From positions 12,131,001 through 12,195,000 of the forward strand of contig NC_044584.1 of assembly GCF_901933205.1 (NCBI RefSeq): 64,000 nucleotides of DNA. The letters are read 5' to 3'. The position numbers and the translations under genes were made by a program. This document shows, piece after piece, positions 39,901-52,373 of the stretch. The DNA comes from Camarhynchus parvulus. Lineage: Eukaryota; Chordata; Aves; Passeriformes; Thraupidae. Each line of letters opens with the position of its first letter. Position 1 is the first letter of the stretch. The notes under the pieces were generated by a model. That model ran no database searches, was not told the DNA's origin, and worked only from the letters and a program-made list of their open reading frames with translations.

Positions 39901-40958
39901 ATATTTGAAGGTAAAATAGAGAAACAAATGTTGTCATTTAAACAACACCCTGAATCGATTATCAATTACATTTTAAATTACCATAAAGGAATCAGCTTTA
40001 TAAATGTCTCTTTATGTAACTGTTCCCTCCTCCCAAACCTGCCCCAGTTGTGCAACAAATTTGGAGACAGACAACTGCAGCTCACTGTGCTCTGACATCT
40101 TCCCAGCTGGATCATCACTTGTCACATTTCTCATGAATGGAAAAATTATGGTTTTTTATTTCAGCTGCATATGAAATACCCCACAGTGACACCTCAGTAT
40201 GAGACCTGGACAGATATTTAAATCTCTACATAGTGCTTTGTGTAATTTAAGTTTTGCCTCTGGTATGTACTAGCAACAGCTGCATTTGGCAAAATCCATC
40301 ACTTTTCACTTGTTTCACAAGTCCCCCTGAGTGAAACCCTCAATTCAAATTAGGTCTCAAAAAATTAAGGAGTTGCATTTGCAAGAATTGCTGTATTTTT
40401 AAAATAACATAAAACTTTTAAAGAATAATGACTGCAGAAACTAATAGCTAAAATAAGGTATTTAAGAAATGTATTTGCAAATTTTTATGAGCTTTTCTGT
40501 AGCATATGCTAGCAGTTAGAATTATAAAAAACTGGGATGAAATAGGAAAAATATTTCCTTTCTTCTGGCAATGCATAAATTGCCTTTATTTAGAATTACT
40601 GCCATAAATTTTCAGCACTGTCAAACAAGCCTGTACTGTTAACAGCATTCAGTGATTACTGTGAAGAGTAAGACTCATTTATAACATACCATAAATACAT
40701 AAGGAAAATGAATTTTTAAACGTCATTAAGCACTATTCCACAGCTATCAAAAAAACCGCAAACCAAATATTCTTTTCCTTGAAAGATATTTGTAACATTT
40801 GCATTTTGCTAGCTTAGATCTAAAGACCCAGATCTGAAGTCAGCAAGATGACTGAAAAGGGCTTCACACCAGGCTCCAGGATCCCAAATCCTGGATTCAG
40901 ATATCTCTGAACTAGCAATGCCTCAGTTCAAGGGACACACAATCACAAATGTACATTT

Positions 40959-41047
40959 TTCACAGAAACACAGAACTAGCCAGGCTGGAAAAGACCTCTG
41001 AGATCAAGTCCAGCCTGTAACCAAACATGACTTTGTCAACTAAACCT
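40959..41047 (-). mobile_element. CR1 LINE 3' end fragment
   Basis: Read on the plus strand, the stretch starts TCACAGAAACACAGAA and continues CAGGCTGGAAAAGACCTCTGAGATCAAGTCCAGCC, ending in a CTTTGTCAACTAAAC-type string (only the landmarks are given). This is the reverse complement of the CR1 3' untranslated end as I remember it, so the element lies in minus orientation with its terminal short repeat on the left. Only about 90 bp survive, and the copy is diverged. Confidence 0.8.
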
Positions 41048-41585
41048 CCTTCTGCCTTTGTTGTACAGGTAATTTCTCTTTTTTAAATAAGCAGTGACTT
41101 GACACAGTTAACTGCAAGTTCAACACAACATATTGCCAGGTATTTTATGGTCTGCAACTCTTCCCAGACCCTCCTGCTTCAGAGGGAGCTCATTTCTCTG
41201 CAAAACTTTGTTTTACCTTTCTGTCACGGCGGAAAAATTCAGGAACACCCATCTATAATCCAAGCAGTAGGGGTTTACAGACATGTGACCATACACAGAT
41301 ATCAACTAATTAACCTGCAGAATTTAACTCAGCCAGGGTCCTGGACTGGGCAGACAGCTATAACTGCAGATTCCCTCAAGAATTGTACAGAAAGATAATT
41401 TTATGTGAAAAGTTGCTTAATTTTTTTTTAAAGTAGAACACAATAATAATTTACACATGTCCACATTCCATATTTACATGGGTTCCCATGTCAGTTTTAG
41501 GAGCCCCATGAGAGCAGTCAGGCCAGGTAGGTGCACAGACACCTGTGGGGCAATGCCCAGCCCATCCCTTGGCTGCAGGGAAACT
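41048..41585. other. Noncoding DNA
   Basis: Single-copy sequence with no recognised gene. A 99-codon plus frame (41099-41398) has no recognisable domain. Confidence 0.5.
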
Positions 41586-41661
41586 GGGAAATGGGGAAAT
41601 TCCCCACTGAAACAGGGAAATGGGGAAATTCCCCACTGAAACGGGGAAATGGGGAAAATCC
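41586..41661. repeat. 29 bp tandem repeat with palindromic kappaB-like cores
   Basis: Two nearly identical 29 bp units (41586-41614 and 41615-41643) and a shortened third (from 41644) make up the array. Each full unit carries the perfect palindrome GGGGAAATTCCCC, at 41593-41605 and 41622-41634. This contains GGGAAATTCC, which fits the NF-kappaB consensus GGGRNWYYCC. The third copy has lost the right arm. Whether the sites are functional is unknown. Confidence 0.92.
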
Positions 41662-44600
41662 ACAAGCCTGGCCTGAGTTTGCAGGGCTGGCATAGACCTG
41701 CCTTGGGATTTCTGCCTCACCTTTCCTGCTAGCACTAACTCCCTAAATGCCAGCCATAAATTTCCTTAACGGGTTGCAAATGCCATGCTCATATTTGCTC
41801 AGTCTTCCAGCAGTTCCTGGGAATGCAGACAGCATCATTTTTATTGCTGCAACAAATAACAGTGAATTTTCATTGTGCCAAGGTTCTGCCTACAGGTGCT
41901 GCAGGCAGGCAGGCAGGTGTGTGTTCCACAGGCAGCCATCCTAGAGCTCCCAGCTCTTCCCAGCTGCTGTCAGCCCAGCCAGTGACTTCCAAAAGGTATT
42001 AGAATATTCATAGCCACTTCCAAGCAGATTAGGCATAGGCAGTAAATCATATGAGATTAATTTGGCAAAACATTTTTATCCTTTCGTGTGCAGCTGTTCA
42101 AATGTCTGTAGCAAAAGAGATTGTTTCATTCAGCTCTAATATTTGGACTTACCTTTGCAACACAGAGGTGTGGAAGGAATGAAGAGAGATCAAGAAACTC
42201 AAGTTTTACCCAGTATGCAAAACAGTGGGTTTGTTCTAAATCCCTAAAGCACACAGACATACCCACATTATAGACATCCTCCCTGAAAAAGCAGTGGGAA
42301 ACTCCAGGATAAGAACAGATCAATAAACACAAGGTTAACAGCAAGAGGCAATTAAAAAACAAAAAGGGGGGATTTTTTAATTTTAAAACCTAAACAGAAA
42401 AAAATGAAAAGGCTTATGATAAGCAGGAATGGACTCCACCTGCCACATAAACACCAAACAGCAAATAGCAAGCACACTTAAAACTTGGATTCTTCAGTTA
42501 TTTATTCACCTGAGTTCAACAGAAATAAATTCAATTCAGATTCAAATTCCAATTTTTAAGAGACTATTTTTTTCTTAACTGAATTAGGGTTTCACTCTTC
42601 TGGCTGTTTTTAAAATTTAAATATAATCTTCTGTGGACATGGGATGCCAGCTCTGCGCTGGACTGACTTGCACTTGTATGCTCCCATACAATACAAGCCA
42701 ATAAATATCTTCTTAGACATCAACAGAAAAAGAGAATTTTTGCTCATTGATTATCCTATGCTTCCCATTGCACCACACATAAAATGGACATGAATCTCTG
42801 ACAACACATCTCATGACAGATTAACCAAATTAAATGAACTCTGCTCTGACAATGAGCTTTGATCAGGCTCCCTGCTGGTCCACAGCATTAACAGGAGCTG
42901 GCAAAAGGCGCTTCCTGCCAAGCTTCTGAATTGTGAAAGTACCTGCACAAACCACAGCCCAACCTTCATGAGAGTTTGCAAGGGTAATTCCTGCCCTTCT
43001 CACCTTTAATGTGAAAGGAGTAATGAGGGACACCACACAAGACCAGATATCATTTTAATTGGAAAGAACAAAATATACTTCCAGGTTGGACAATGCCAGG
43101 CAATACTTTCAGCTTAGCCACCTCAGTTCTCCCCAAACTTCCTCTCTCTGTGCATTAGGCAGTCTCTGTTTGAAGGAGTGTCACAAATTCCATGGTTTAT
43201 TTCAGGATACTCAGATACTTATATTAGAGCAGACTGACTGCACTCCTGAAGAACCCAGCTGTTTCATGGTAACATATGAAATCATCATCCTAAAGGCCAT
43301 TAACACTTCAGCAAGAGCTGAAGTGTTTTCCCATTGGCATCAAACATACTTTGGGTCAGGCCCAACGGGGGGGGGATAGTAATTACTAAGATTTCACTAA
43401 AATAAAATCATTTCTTACCCTACCATCTCCCTCCAAATTCTCTTCCTTCTACTCCCTGCTGTCCTGCAGCTATCAGGATTGAAATTCAAACTCTTCCTCT
43501 TTGACAGAGCCAAACCCATAAAACAAGTACTTAAATGGAGAACAAAACTGCATTTTGATAATTTTTAGCTGCAAGGTACCATATTTCAAATGCAAAAGTG
43601 TGCACTAAGGTTAGAAAGCTGCTGGCTTTTCTCTAGAGAAAAAACAAGACCATTTGCTCAGGCAATTTTTAAGGCAGAGAAACCAATACTCTTGAGCTCC
43701 TGGTTCACTTCCTCAAATAAAATTACCCAGCTTTGTAAGCACAAACAAGGTTTGTGCCTGTGAGCAGAAGAGCTCTCGAAGCCTCTCTGATTCAGGAACC
43801 AAAGACGAACAGGGTTAATGAACTTGAACTTTGAGTCCAGCCAACATAAAATACAGCAGAAAAGCAACCTGTCTTGTAATGTTCCTGTCCAAACAAATCA
43901 GTATTGTCCCTGTCACACTCTACATCAGCCCAAGGCCTCTTGTTTGGCTCTCCTGGGAAAGGGGAGCCCAGCAGGTTGGGGCTCACCCGGCTGCCTGGGC
44001 AGGGAGAGCCTGCACACAAGTTCTGTGCTCAATCTTTGTGAGCCTGGCTATTGAATTTATTCAAGGAAAAGGAGCTGCTTCCACTTTGTTTCCATGACAA
44101 CAACCCTGAGAATTTTGTCTTCGTGTGAGTTATTGCTTTTTGTGCTTCCATAGTCTAGGCAGAAAAATTAACATAATATGGTCTCAAGGAACACAATCAA
44201 ATCTTCCTATCCTCCCAACACTCCTACAGGCAGCAAATTCTTAGATTGCATTACTACAGGTATAAATGGGTTGAAAAACAATCCTCATTGTTTATTATGG
44301 AGAGATTTAATTTCAACTAAAAACTTCAATTAAAGAGGATTCTTTTGCTGACCATGTTTGTGTACACATTAACAGAAGAGAACAGCCTAGTGTATTATTG
44401 TCCATCTATAGTCTTTTTAAAGCAGCTTTGGGATGTTTATCCATAAATTTTGGTCTCTATTCCTCTCCATAAATTATTTTGACTTTTATTTATTTGTGAT
44501 GCAGTCAAAATATTTTCAGTGCTACAAAACAAGTAAATTTTTCCAGAACCCAAAGATCAAAATCTATACAAGACAGACATTTAAAACATAAAACCACTTG

Positions 44601-46439
44601 TATATATCTTTGAATTACTCAGGCTAAATCTGTAGTGTATGCACCAAAACCCCACAGAATAAGTACAAGGCTACAGGTTTCATTTCCATTGAACCAGCAG
44701 TGAAACTGCTCTCCTGTGAAAACTGAGGATTTGAGAGATCCTCATCACAAAAGGAGGACACTTCAGAAGAGTCTTGAACTGAACAGCTTGGTGACCGACT
44801 TGGTTGAAAAAATATTTCAGAATATCTGTGAGAAATTCTAAGCAGTCCCACCAGAGAGAAGTCAAATGTTTTAGCTTTGTTCCACAACATCCAGTCCACA
44901 GTTAAATACCTAAGAGATGTGAATTGAACATAGAAAACAGCTTTTCAGGGGAGAAAAATTAAAAGGGCATTCTCTTTCCCTCTCATTCAGTCTTGTCTCC
45001 TGAGTTACAAGAACGACCAGATCCCCACATCAGAGTGCCCCTAGCAAAGGACATGGATCATGAATAAAAGTAGCACTACAGGAATTTCACAGCACAGCAC
45101 AGCTGGGACACTTTTCTCAAAAACAAGTGACAAGGTGAGACAGATCTCATTGTGTGCTACAAATTGTAGCAATTCCACTGCCCTCACTGAAAGGCTTATT
45201 ACACCAGCTGAAAATTTGGACCCAGCACCAGACATTTTTATGATTGTGTCTATCCTGGAATTGACTCACAAGGAGCAGTTCTGATGGATCCTGGGCTCCT
45301 TTCAGCACTCGAAGGGTTCACAAGCATGGCATTTGTGCTGGTATCAGGCTTGTAAGTGAGCATGCTAAATCACCACCGAACAAGGAATGCTTTAAGGTCA
45401 GCTGAGCAGGGGAATCCAACTCTGGAAACAGCAAGGACACAGAGGTTTTCCTTCAATGAGAAAAGAGGGGAGGGGAGGAAAAAAAAAGCAACCTGTTGAC
45501 TAAAATGTGGTCAAAATACTGAAGAGCCAGGAGAAGACAAATGGAGGGAAGCTCCACCGGGTGCAGAGCTGGCAGTCAGTGCCTGTAGAGCACAGAGCTG
45601 CTTGCACAGCTGGCCTGGCAGCCAGGAGCTGCTCTGGGGCTGACCCCAAACCTGGCTGAGCCACCAGGTTATCAGGATTATCAGAGCAAGGACACCAGCT
45701 CTGAGGAACCCCCAAGTCTGACCCTGATCCCTACAAGGGAGGGGCATAAGGGTCACTGAGGCAGTTGAGCAAGTCAGACCCACCTTATAAATCCACACTT
45801 TCAAACTGAATATTCCTGGTTAGCATGGGGAGAAAAAGATTGGTTCCATTTAACCCTCAACATGTAGTTCAGCCCAATCTGAAATCTTAAAACACTGATA
45901 AATTCTGAATTATAGCAATAAATTTAAAATGCAGTGTGTTCTTAAAAGGAATAGGGGAATAGCAGGAATTGGCTGGTAATTTACACAGGAATAATAAATG
46001 CAAAAGTCAAACCAGATTTTCATTAGGAATCACTCTAGTCAGAAATGCAATTGAACAAAGACATGCAAACTATCACTGTGAAGAGCAAGAGCTGATGTCT
46101 GTGGGGATATAAAAGATTAGGAAACCATGAAGTGGCAGGAACAGATGGGGTTTTTTGAACTGAACTTCACTTAGTTCTAATCTCTCTAATTCCCATTATT
46201 ATTTTTAGGCAGAAAAAGGTTTCATTTTCCAAACATAATTGCCTTGCTATTTTCTGTGGTATTGCAAGTCTCACATTGTATCCTTCATATATTATTTTTG
46301 CTCCTACATTATTTTCTTTTTTATATAATTTACCAAGGCTGATTCTTCTTTCTAATCTCTCTGCAATCTCCTCTTTCATTGCTAAAATGTTGGCTTGAGA
46401 TGACTGATGACATGTTTGACATTTACATTTTATTGGAAA
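41662..46439. other. Single-copy noncoding DNA
   Basis: No gene is recognised. Small simple sequences include (GGCA)n at about 41905-41922 and a run of nine or ten G near 43366-43375. A minus-strand frame at 46167-46454 (95 codons, Lys/Glu-rich with a CKCQTC string) is unrecognised and may be chance or part of an old transposon. Confidence 0.5.
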
Positions 46440-47060
46440 GAATATAGATTGCATCTTTCTTATCTGTTCCTAAAATATTTCTTCCATTCTCTCACAACAC
46501 ATTTTTGGGGACAATAGTTGCATCCCCATCAATTTTCTCCAATTCATTACATACTTCTTCGAATACTGACTTTTCAAAGTTTAATATCTGTGTGCCATTA
46601 CTCTTTGTACATATTGTATCCTCATGAATATTTCAAATCCAATAGCAGTATGATCATTCAACCTTATAAAAGCTCACCAGCATCTTATTTATCATACAGG
46701 TCCTGCTTCAATTCCTGGGATTATGTCCAAAATATCCTCTGAGATTGTTTTCTCTTATAATTTGGATAAGCAAGCGAAAAACTCTTAGACTAACACATGT
46801 ATCATTTCCCAAGCATTAAGCAATTATTATTCCAGTCAAACTTGAAGTAATTGAAATCCTTTGTGATCAGTGCACCATCCCTTTAATGAGTCTCCACAAG
46901 TATTTCTTGATTTTCCTGCTTAGGATCATACCTTTAACCATTTCTGGACTCTATTTTAACTCCAGCATCTCAAGTTTTTTCTTACCAACTGAAGTTCAAA
47001 CATGATACACCCCCGCTACCTGTTCTTCCATTTTCCTGTGTACCCCACTGCTGAGCTCCA
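46440..47060. mobile_element. Possible ancient LINE remnant (uncertain)
   Basis: Segments such as AGTCAAACTTGAAGTAATTG followed by AAATCCTTTGTGATCAGTGC, and TTCAATTCCTGGGATTATG, resemble the phrasing of very old CR1/L3-group LINE 3' regions conserved across amniotes. The match is impressionistic and from memory. No coding domain is visible. If it is not a LINE it is simply AT-rich single-copy DNA. Confidence 0.25.
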
Positions 47061-50000
47061 GCTGTAAAATTCTACAATATTTCTTTGGCTGGTATTCATT
47101 AAAAACATCTCAGACCCCTAATTTACTCAGGATTTTACTTCCAGCAACTCTCAAACAAGAGTGAAGGTTTAGAGGGTTCTCTTTTTATTGAAGAAAGTGA
47201 TTTAAGGTCCCACTCGGAATTTTTTTTTAATCAAAGGGCAGCACAGTCTTACAGAGCAGGCTGAGGTGGGTGCTGTTGCCCCAGTGATTTCACTCACTGG
47301 GTGACCTGTGGAGCATGAGCTGCTTGGTCAGGCCACAGAACTGTCCCTGTCACAGTCCTGGGTGCTGAGGATGCTGGCACAAGCCAAGTGCTGTATCCTG
47401 GCCTCCAGCTCCCTCCTCCCCTCCAGCAGCTGCTGGGGCTCTGCAGCAGGACCCAGCTGCTCCACACATGAGGGGAAGGAGCCCAAACCCCACCCTGCAG
47501 GCTGAGAACCCCACCACAGCCACGGGGCTTCTGCAGGAATAAATTTGCTGCAGCAAGATCAAGCAGTACATGAGTCATTTCCAAATGATGACATTATTGT
47601 ATCCATCTGCCAAAATCCATGTCTGCTCACCAGAGAGTGCTGGCAAGAACAGATGAAGAACTGGCCAATTAATGAACTCTGCACACATCTATTGGGAAAA
47701 AACTGAATCTTTTACCACCTGCATAGCACAGAAGCAGCTCCACTGAGGAGCCAACTTCAGCCATGTGAGCAGCAGCTCCCGAGAGACAAATCAATGGATG
47801 GGTGCAAAGCCCCTCTTGGCTTGAAAATATTTTTCACAAATTCATTTCTTACAAAACTCAGATTTTATGTAAGATCCACAAGCTGACATAGGTTTAAATG
47901 TAACTGTAGCATAATAGATTAAAAAAACAATTTCCCAGACAAGTAACAGGTGCCCAGGTCTATACTTGCTTCAAAAAGCTGCTCTGAATCCAAGAGAGAC
48001 AAAAAGCAATACAGAACTTCAGAATATGTTGCTTTTCTATGCCGCCTGAAAAAACAACTCAATGGACTAAGACAGAACAGAGTTCTGACCTTCCAGATGA
48101 ACAAGGCCACGAAAAGTCTGAAACTTCCCATTGCATGGTGTGGCATGCAGGAAGCTAATGAAACAAGGCAAGAAACCTTTTCTCCCTACACACTTTCTTT
48201 CAGATAAAGAAGATGCTTTACCCTGCACACACACACAGGAAAACTCAAAACAACTGTGATCCTAGTAAAAAAAGTCAGCTGCCAAATAGTACAAACTGAG
48301 GGCAAATAAAAACTCTTTGGTTAGAGAATTCCACAGCTTCCAATAGCTTTATTTAGAATTTTAATCCCTCTAGGCTTCTCTAATTAAAATCAGATGAATT
48401 TCCAAGTGATGGCAACATCCCCACCAGCTCATATTCCCTGGGATCTCCATCATTTCCCTGATCTGCTAGTCACCTCTTGGTACCAATCATAAAAACTCTT
48501 CATCAAGATCCATCTCTCCAGGTTCACCTACAAAAATTAAGGTCATTTACTCTCAAAGCTCTTGTCTGCTATCCTATATTATCCAAAGTTCCTCTTCCAC
48601 AGTATTTCTCTGCTCCGGGATTGAAGAAAATAAGAACAGGGAGTAACAGGGGACTACATGCAAGTTTTTCATTTTTACACCACAGCCTTTTCAAAGCCAG
48701 GGTGAATCCTTTCCTGCAGCACCTGGACAGGCTCAAATACACAGAATGCACAAGGGAACAGTCACCCAGATGTCCACTTCCACAACCCCCACAGTTCAAA
48801 ACTTCTCTTTAAGACCCTCAGCAGGTTAAACTGCTTTTGGTTTCTTCTCTTCAACACAAGGGAACCCCAGACTGCCTGATGCACTTTTGTTTCTCCTTAA
48901 GAAGGCAGTTCCATTTCAGCAGCATGAAAATCTTCACTGCACATTGTTTATGAGCTGTTTTCTGATCCTCCAGCATGAAAGTCACTACATGGTAACCTAT
49001 TAACAACAACAATGGGGTGGCTATTTTAATTGTGTTTAAGTATCCCTCCCTTACACTACTCTTCTTTAAAAAACTATGACTCAATCATTTCAGTTATTAA
49101 GGCAAGATAAAAAATCAAATTATATTTGGGAAAACACAAACCTAAGTACAACAGTCTCACAGACAAAAATGGGTATTGTCTGGGCTTTTGAGAAAAAAGC
49201 AAATCCCATCCCAGCTCTAGGAATTCACATTTAACTGAGTCTCAGGGTGGAGCAGCCACAAAGCTTTGAGCAGCCTTTGGCCTCTAAAGAGCAGCACAAG
49301 AGCACAGAGCCTCCGGTCCTTGTACCACATTGCGTCCTACCAGGTAAAACTGATGGTGGTGCAGCAGAGGCAGTACCACAGTGATGCCCTCTATTATAAT
49401 TTTTATTAATAGGATTTCAATGACTGGGGTCTTGAGCTTGCTCTGTGGACAGAAGTTAATTTCTCCATAAGAAAACAAGTAGCATTAAAAAAAAAGAGGC
49501 AGCAAGACTGCAAAAGGTATTTGTGGCTTGCACTCAGCTGAAACCAACAACATTCACCTTCTGCAAGCTACTCAGATAAACAATTACCCTACTCATCCAT
49601 TCCAGTTCAGGTGTCTTTTCTGTGTATGTTTGGTCTGGAGGCTCCATGAAGAATGTTATTGATCCTTTTAATGGGCAGGGACCTTGCTAAGTGATGAACT
49701 GTCCACCCACTTTCCCTAATTAAGAAAAATCCAATTACCACACACAAGTGTAGACTGAGAGACTGTAAATACCACCCATCAGTCTTCAGGAGCTGGTACA
49801 ACTGGCAGTGTGTTCCCAAACCATCTGCACAGCAAAGGACTCATTACAAATTCAAAATGACTTGACAACTTCTGTACTGGATTCCAGGACAGCAACTTGA
49901 CTGAAAAGCATCAGCCCTTGGCAATGGTTACACAGCACCTCCAAATTACCACATTCTCACTGGGAGAGTGATGTGCTCAGAGAGGGTTTCTAGAGCCTGG

Positions 50001-51964
50001 AGCAGAGAGTTCTGCTCTAAGTTCTGTGGAACAGCCATACAGATTGATCCTCTCCCCACAATCTGCAAGACAAGACAAAGTGAGAAAAGCTCCTGGAGAG
50101 GTGGAAATGCAGAACAGCTCTGCAGAGCACACAGAACCCACGGGGGGACCAGAGGAGAACAGAGCAAACAAGGGCTCACCCTGGAGGTGATGTGATGGCA
50201 CACCTTGGAAACCAGGCTTCCAAAATGACACTGAGAGGGGCAGAAGCCATGAGAAGGAACAGATCTGCAACATAAAATCAAGATTTGGGGGGAAATGAAG
50301 GGATTACCAGTACAATGAAGAATATACCAAAAAAAAATGTTGAAAATAAAAACATAGCAGTGGAAGAAAAGATCCTCTTGAAAAATTAAAGTAACCCTCA
50401 ACTCCTTGCTACAATGCAAATCAAATTCAGGGCTCAGAGCAGAACAGGGCTTTATTTCCTCCCTTACATCCATTCCTGAAGTTTAAGAACATTGCAATAT
50501 GATGGTAAAATCATTCTGCATTGATCAAAAGAATCTTTGGAAGGAGGACTTCAGAAATTTAGATCATCCTCCCCTAGGATACAGGGAATATGTGCTGCCA
50601 TGCCTATCATAGATTACTCTAGGAAAAATAAGAAAATAATTCAAGTCTGCTTTATTAAATAGCCAGACTTAAAATTTCTTTTTAATTTTTTTTCTTTAAC
50701 CATTAAAAACAGCATAAAGGAGGAAAATTACATTGAAAGGTAAAACATCCAGTAAGGCAGACAGAGACAGTAATAGCAAGACTGAGAAGCAAATTTATAA
50801 ATGTGAAAGATGATACCAAAGAGACTATAGGAGTCTTAAGTAGTTGAGACTGGATAGTAATAGAAAAAAAGGGGTAAGTGGCCATATGAGGAAAAAAAAT
50901 GAAGAAAATGAGAAAATAACTGTAAATGCCAGGGCTAAAAGCAAAGGGTAGGAAAAAAGATATATCACAAGGGAATTACAGGTAGAGCTGGGATATGGCC
51001 TAGAGAACTGCATTATACTTGTACCAAAGTTGGAAACCAGAGTGCCAGGAGGGAGATCAGCCCTTAGGGAGGGGGAACTCCCCCAGACAGTGGCAGTATA
51101 AGGCTGGTACTAAAACCAAGGCTCCCACAACTGCTGTTACAGTCACACTGTGTGGGTTCATACAGAGCAGGGAAGGTCTGGGCAAAGGAATGGAAAATAG
51201 AGACAAAACTCATCATCTTGTTCTGGCCAGCTGAAGTAATCAATGAAAGTTAGAGAATAAACCTATCAACTTCCATACAAATTTTACATTATAACCCTTT
51301 TTTGAAGATGAATAAGTGCCACAATCTATACCCCAAACTCTGTTTTCCAGTGGTGTGTGAACACACCATAGGGGTGGGTCAGACCTTGTGGAAACTCGTG
51401 GCACACAGAGGCAGGATCCTGTTGACACGCACCTATGACCACTGTGTGACCCTCCTAAAAACATCCACATCATGCCAAATAGAATTGTGTTCTGCCTGGT
51501 GTTCATCTCCTAGACCAGGAATTAGGTGTGCTCTACACACCATGGGATTTGTATACCAAGACACCCAGCAAGGGAAAACACAAAGTTAAGAAGAGGCAAG
51601 AGAAAGATGCTTCAAACTCCAAAATTTCATGTGTTTATTTATTGATTTATGTAGTGAACAAAAAGTCATTCATCAATATCCTCTATTCCTTTGTCTGCAT
51701 AATTCAGTTCTATTCAGCAAATAATCACCAATCAAGGTGATTTAAGTTAATCTATATCTTGCAATGTTCATAGTGGATGCCATGCTTCTCTTTCAAGGGT
51801 TTGCTTCATTTCCTTTAGAACACAAGTCACTTCCTTTGAATACTACAAGTGTATTTCATTGGAGGGATGAATTCTAACCAACTGAAAAATACTTATTTAA
51901 AAATTACTTGTCCTCTGATGCCTTGGGTTTTAGTTTTTATATTTTTTGCATTCTGCACTGCCTT
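47061..51964. other. Single-copy noncoding DNA
   Basis: No gene is recognised. A GC-richer patch spans about 47240-47530. A 175-codon minus frame (49946-50473) has hydrophobic and Cys-rich runs but no recognisable domain. An A/G-rich patch lies at 50850-50960. Nothing else stands out. Confidence 0.5.
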
Positions 51965-52373
51965 GGTGTGTAGTTCTGAGCTTCACGCTAGGTGTCAGTA
52001 AGTTCTCTTCTCAGGGTAAGAAGACAAAACAATCCTTTTCCAGTTTAAGACTGAGGACAACAATTACAAGTTTCAGGCCCAAAAGGTAAAAAACAACAAA
52101 GAACTGAAGAGAGCAACAAGGAGGATGGAACTGCATAACCTGAAGCTGTAGCTGGACAATTAACTCCAATATGCAAATGGACCAGAACTCATAAAAGTGA
52201 GAGACCTCATAACTGGCTGCCCATTTTATGACCTTTTTGGGTTTACCTTGGGTGCAGCCCTGGCTGGGCTCTTGTGCTGCCCAAGGTGGATCCATTGAGG
52301 CCTTTTAATAAATCCCTGCTTTGTTCTTTAGCTCTGTGCAGCCTCTGTCCCAGGTCAGCCTCTCAAGGCACCA
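51965..52373 (+). mobile_element. Solo LTR of an avian endogenous retrovirus
   Basis: The right half has LTR architecture. An octamer motif ATGCAAAT lies at 52171-52178, followed 12 bp later by a TATA-like CATAAAAG at 52190-52197. Then comes TTGGGTGCAGCCCTGGCTGG-type sequence, AATAAA at 52307-52312, and a U5 ending CTCAAGGCACCA around 52373. I recognise this 3' part from a songbird LTR family whose copies end in GGCATCA or GGCACCA. The upstream part from about 52010 (AAGACTGAGGACAACAATTAC, AAGTTTCAGGCCC) also fits. The exact 5' end is not resolved, and no primer-binding site or internal genes follow, so it is probably a solo LTR. Confidence 0.75.
52190..52197 (+). promoter_or_regulatory. LTR TATA-like box with upstream octamer
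   Basis: CATAAAAG lies 12 bp downstream of the octamer ATGCAAAT (52171-52178) and 110-120 bp upstream of the AATAAA at 52307. This is the usual arrangement of a retroviral U3 promoter. Octamer sites bind POU-domain factors. Activity today is unknown. Confidence 0.5.

Larger units (their letters stand above)
34945..40958. other. Noncoding DNA with candidate enhancer and small repeats
   Basis: No gene is recognised. The stretch at about 36600-36875 is unique, rich in TAAT/ATTA cores, and reads like a conserved noncoding element. A compound tandem repeat follows at 36882-36940. The remainder is AT-rich single-copy DNA without recognised elements. Confidence 0.5.

Noticed and set aside
41586..41661. 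CRISPR-like direct repeats
   Set aside because: Units are contiguous with no spacers and the genome is a vertebrate; it is a minisatellite.
49946..50473. Minus-strand frame of 175 codons with hydrophobic runs
   Set aside because: Hydrophobic and Cys runs are not arranged as membrane segments of any family I know. Best explained as chance.
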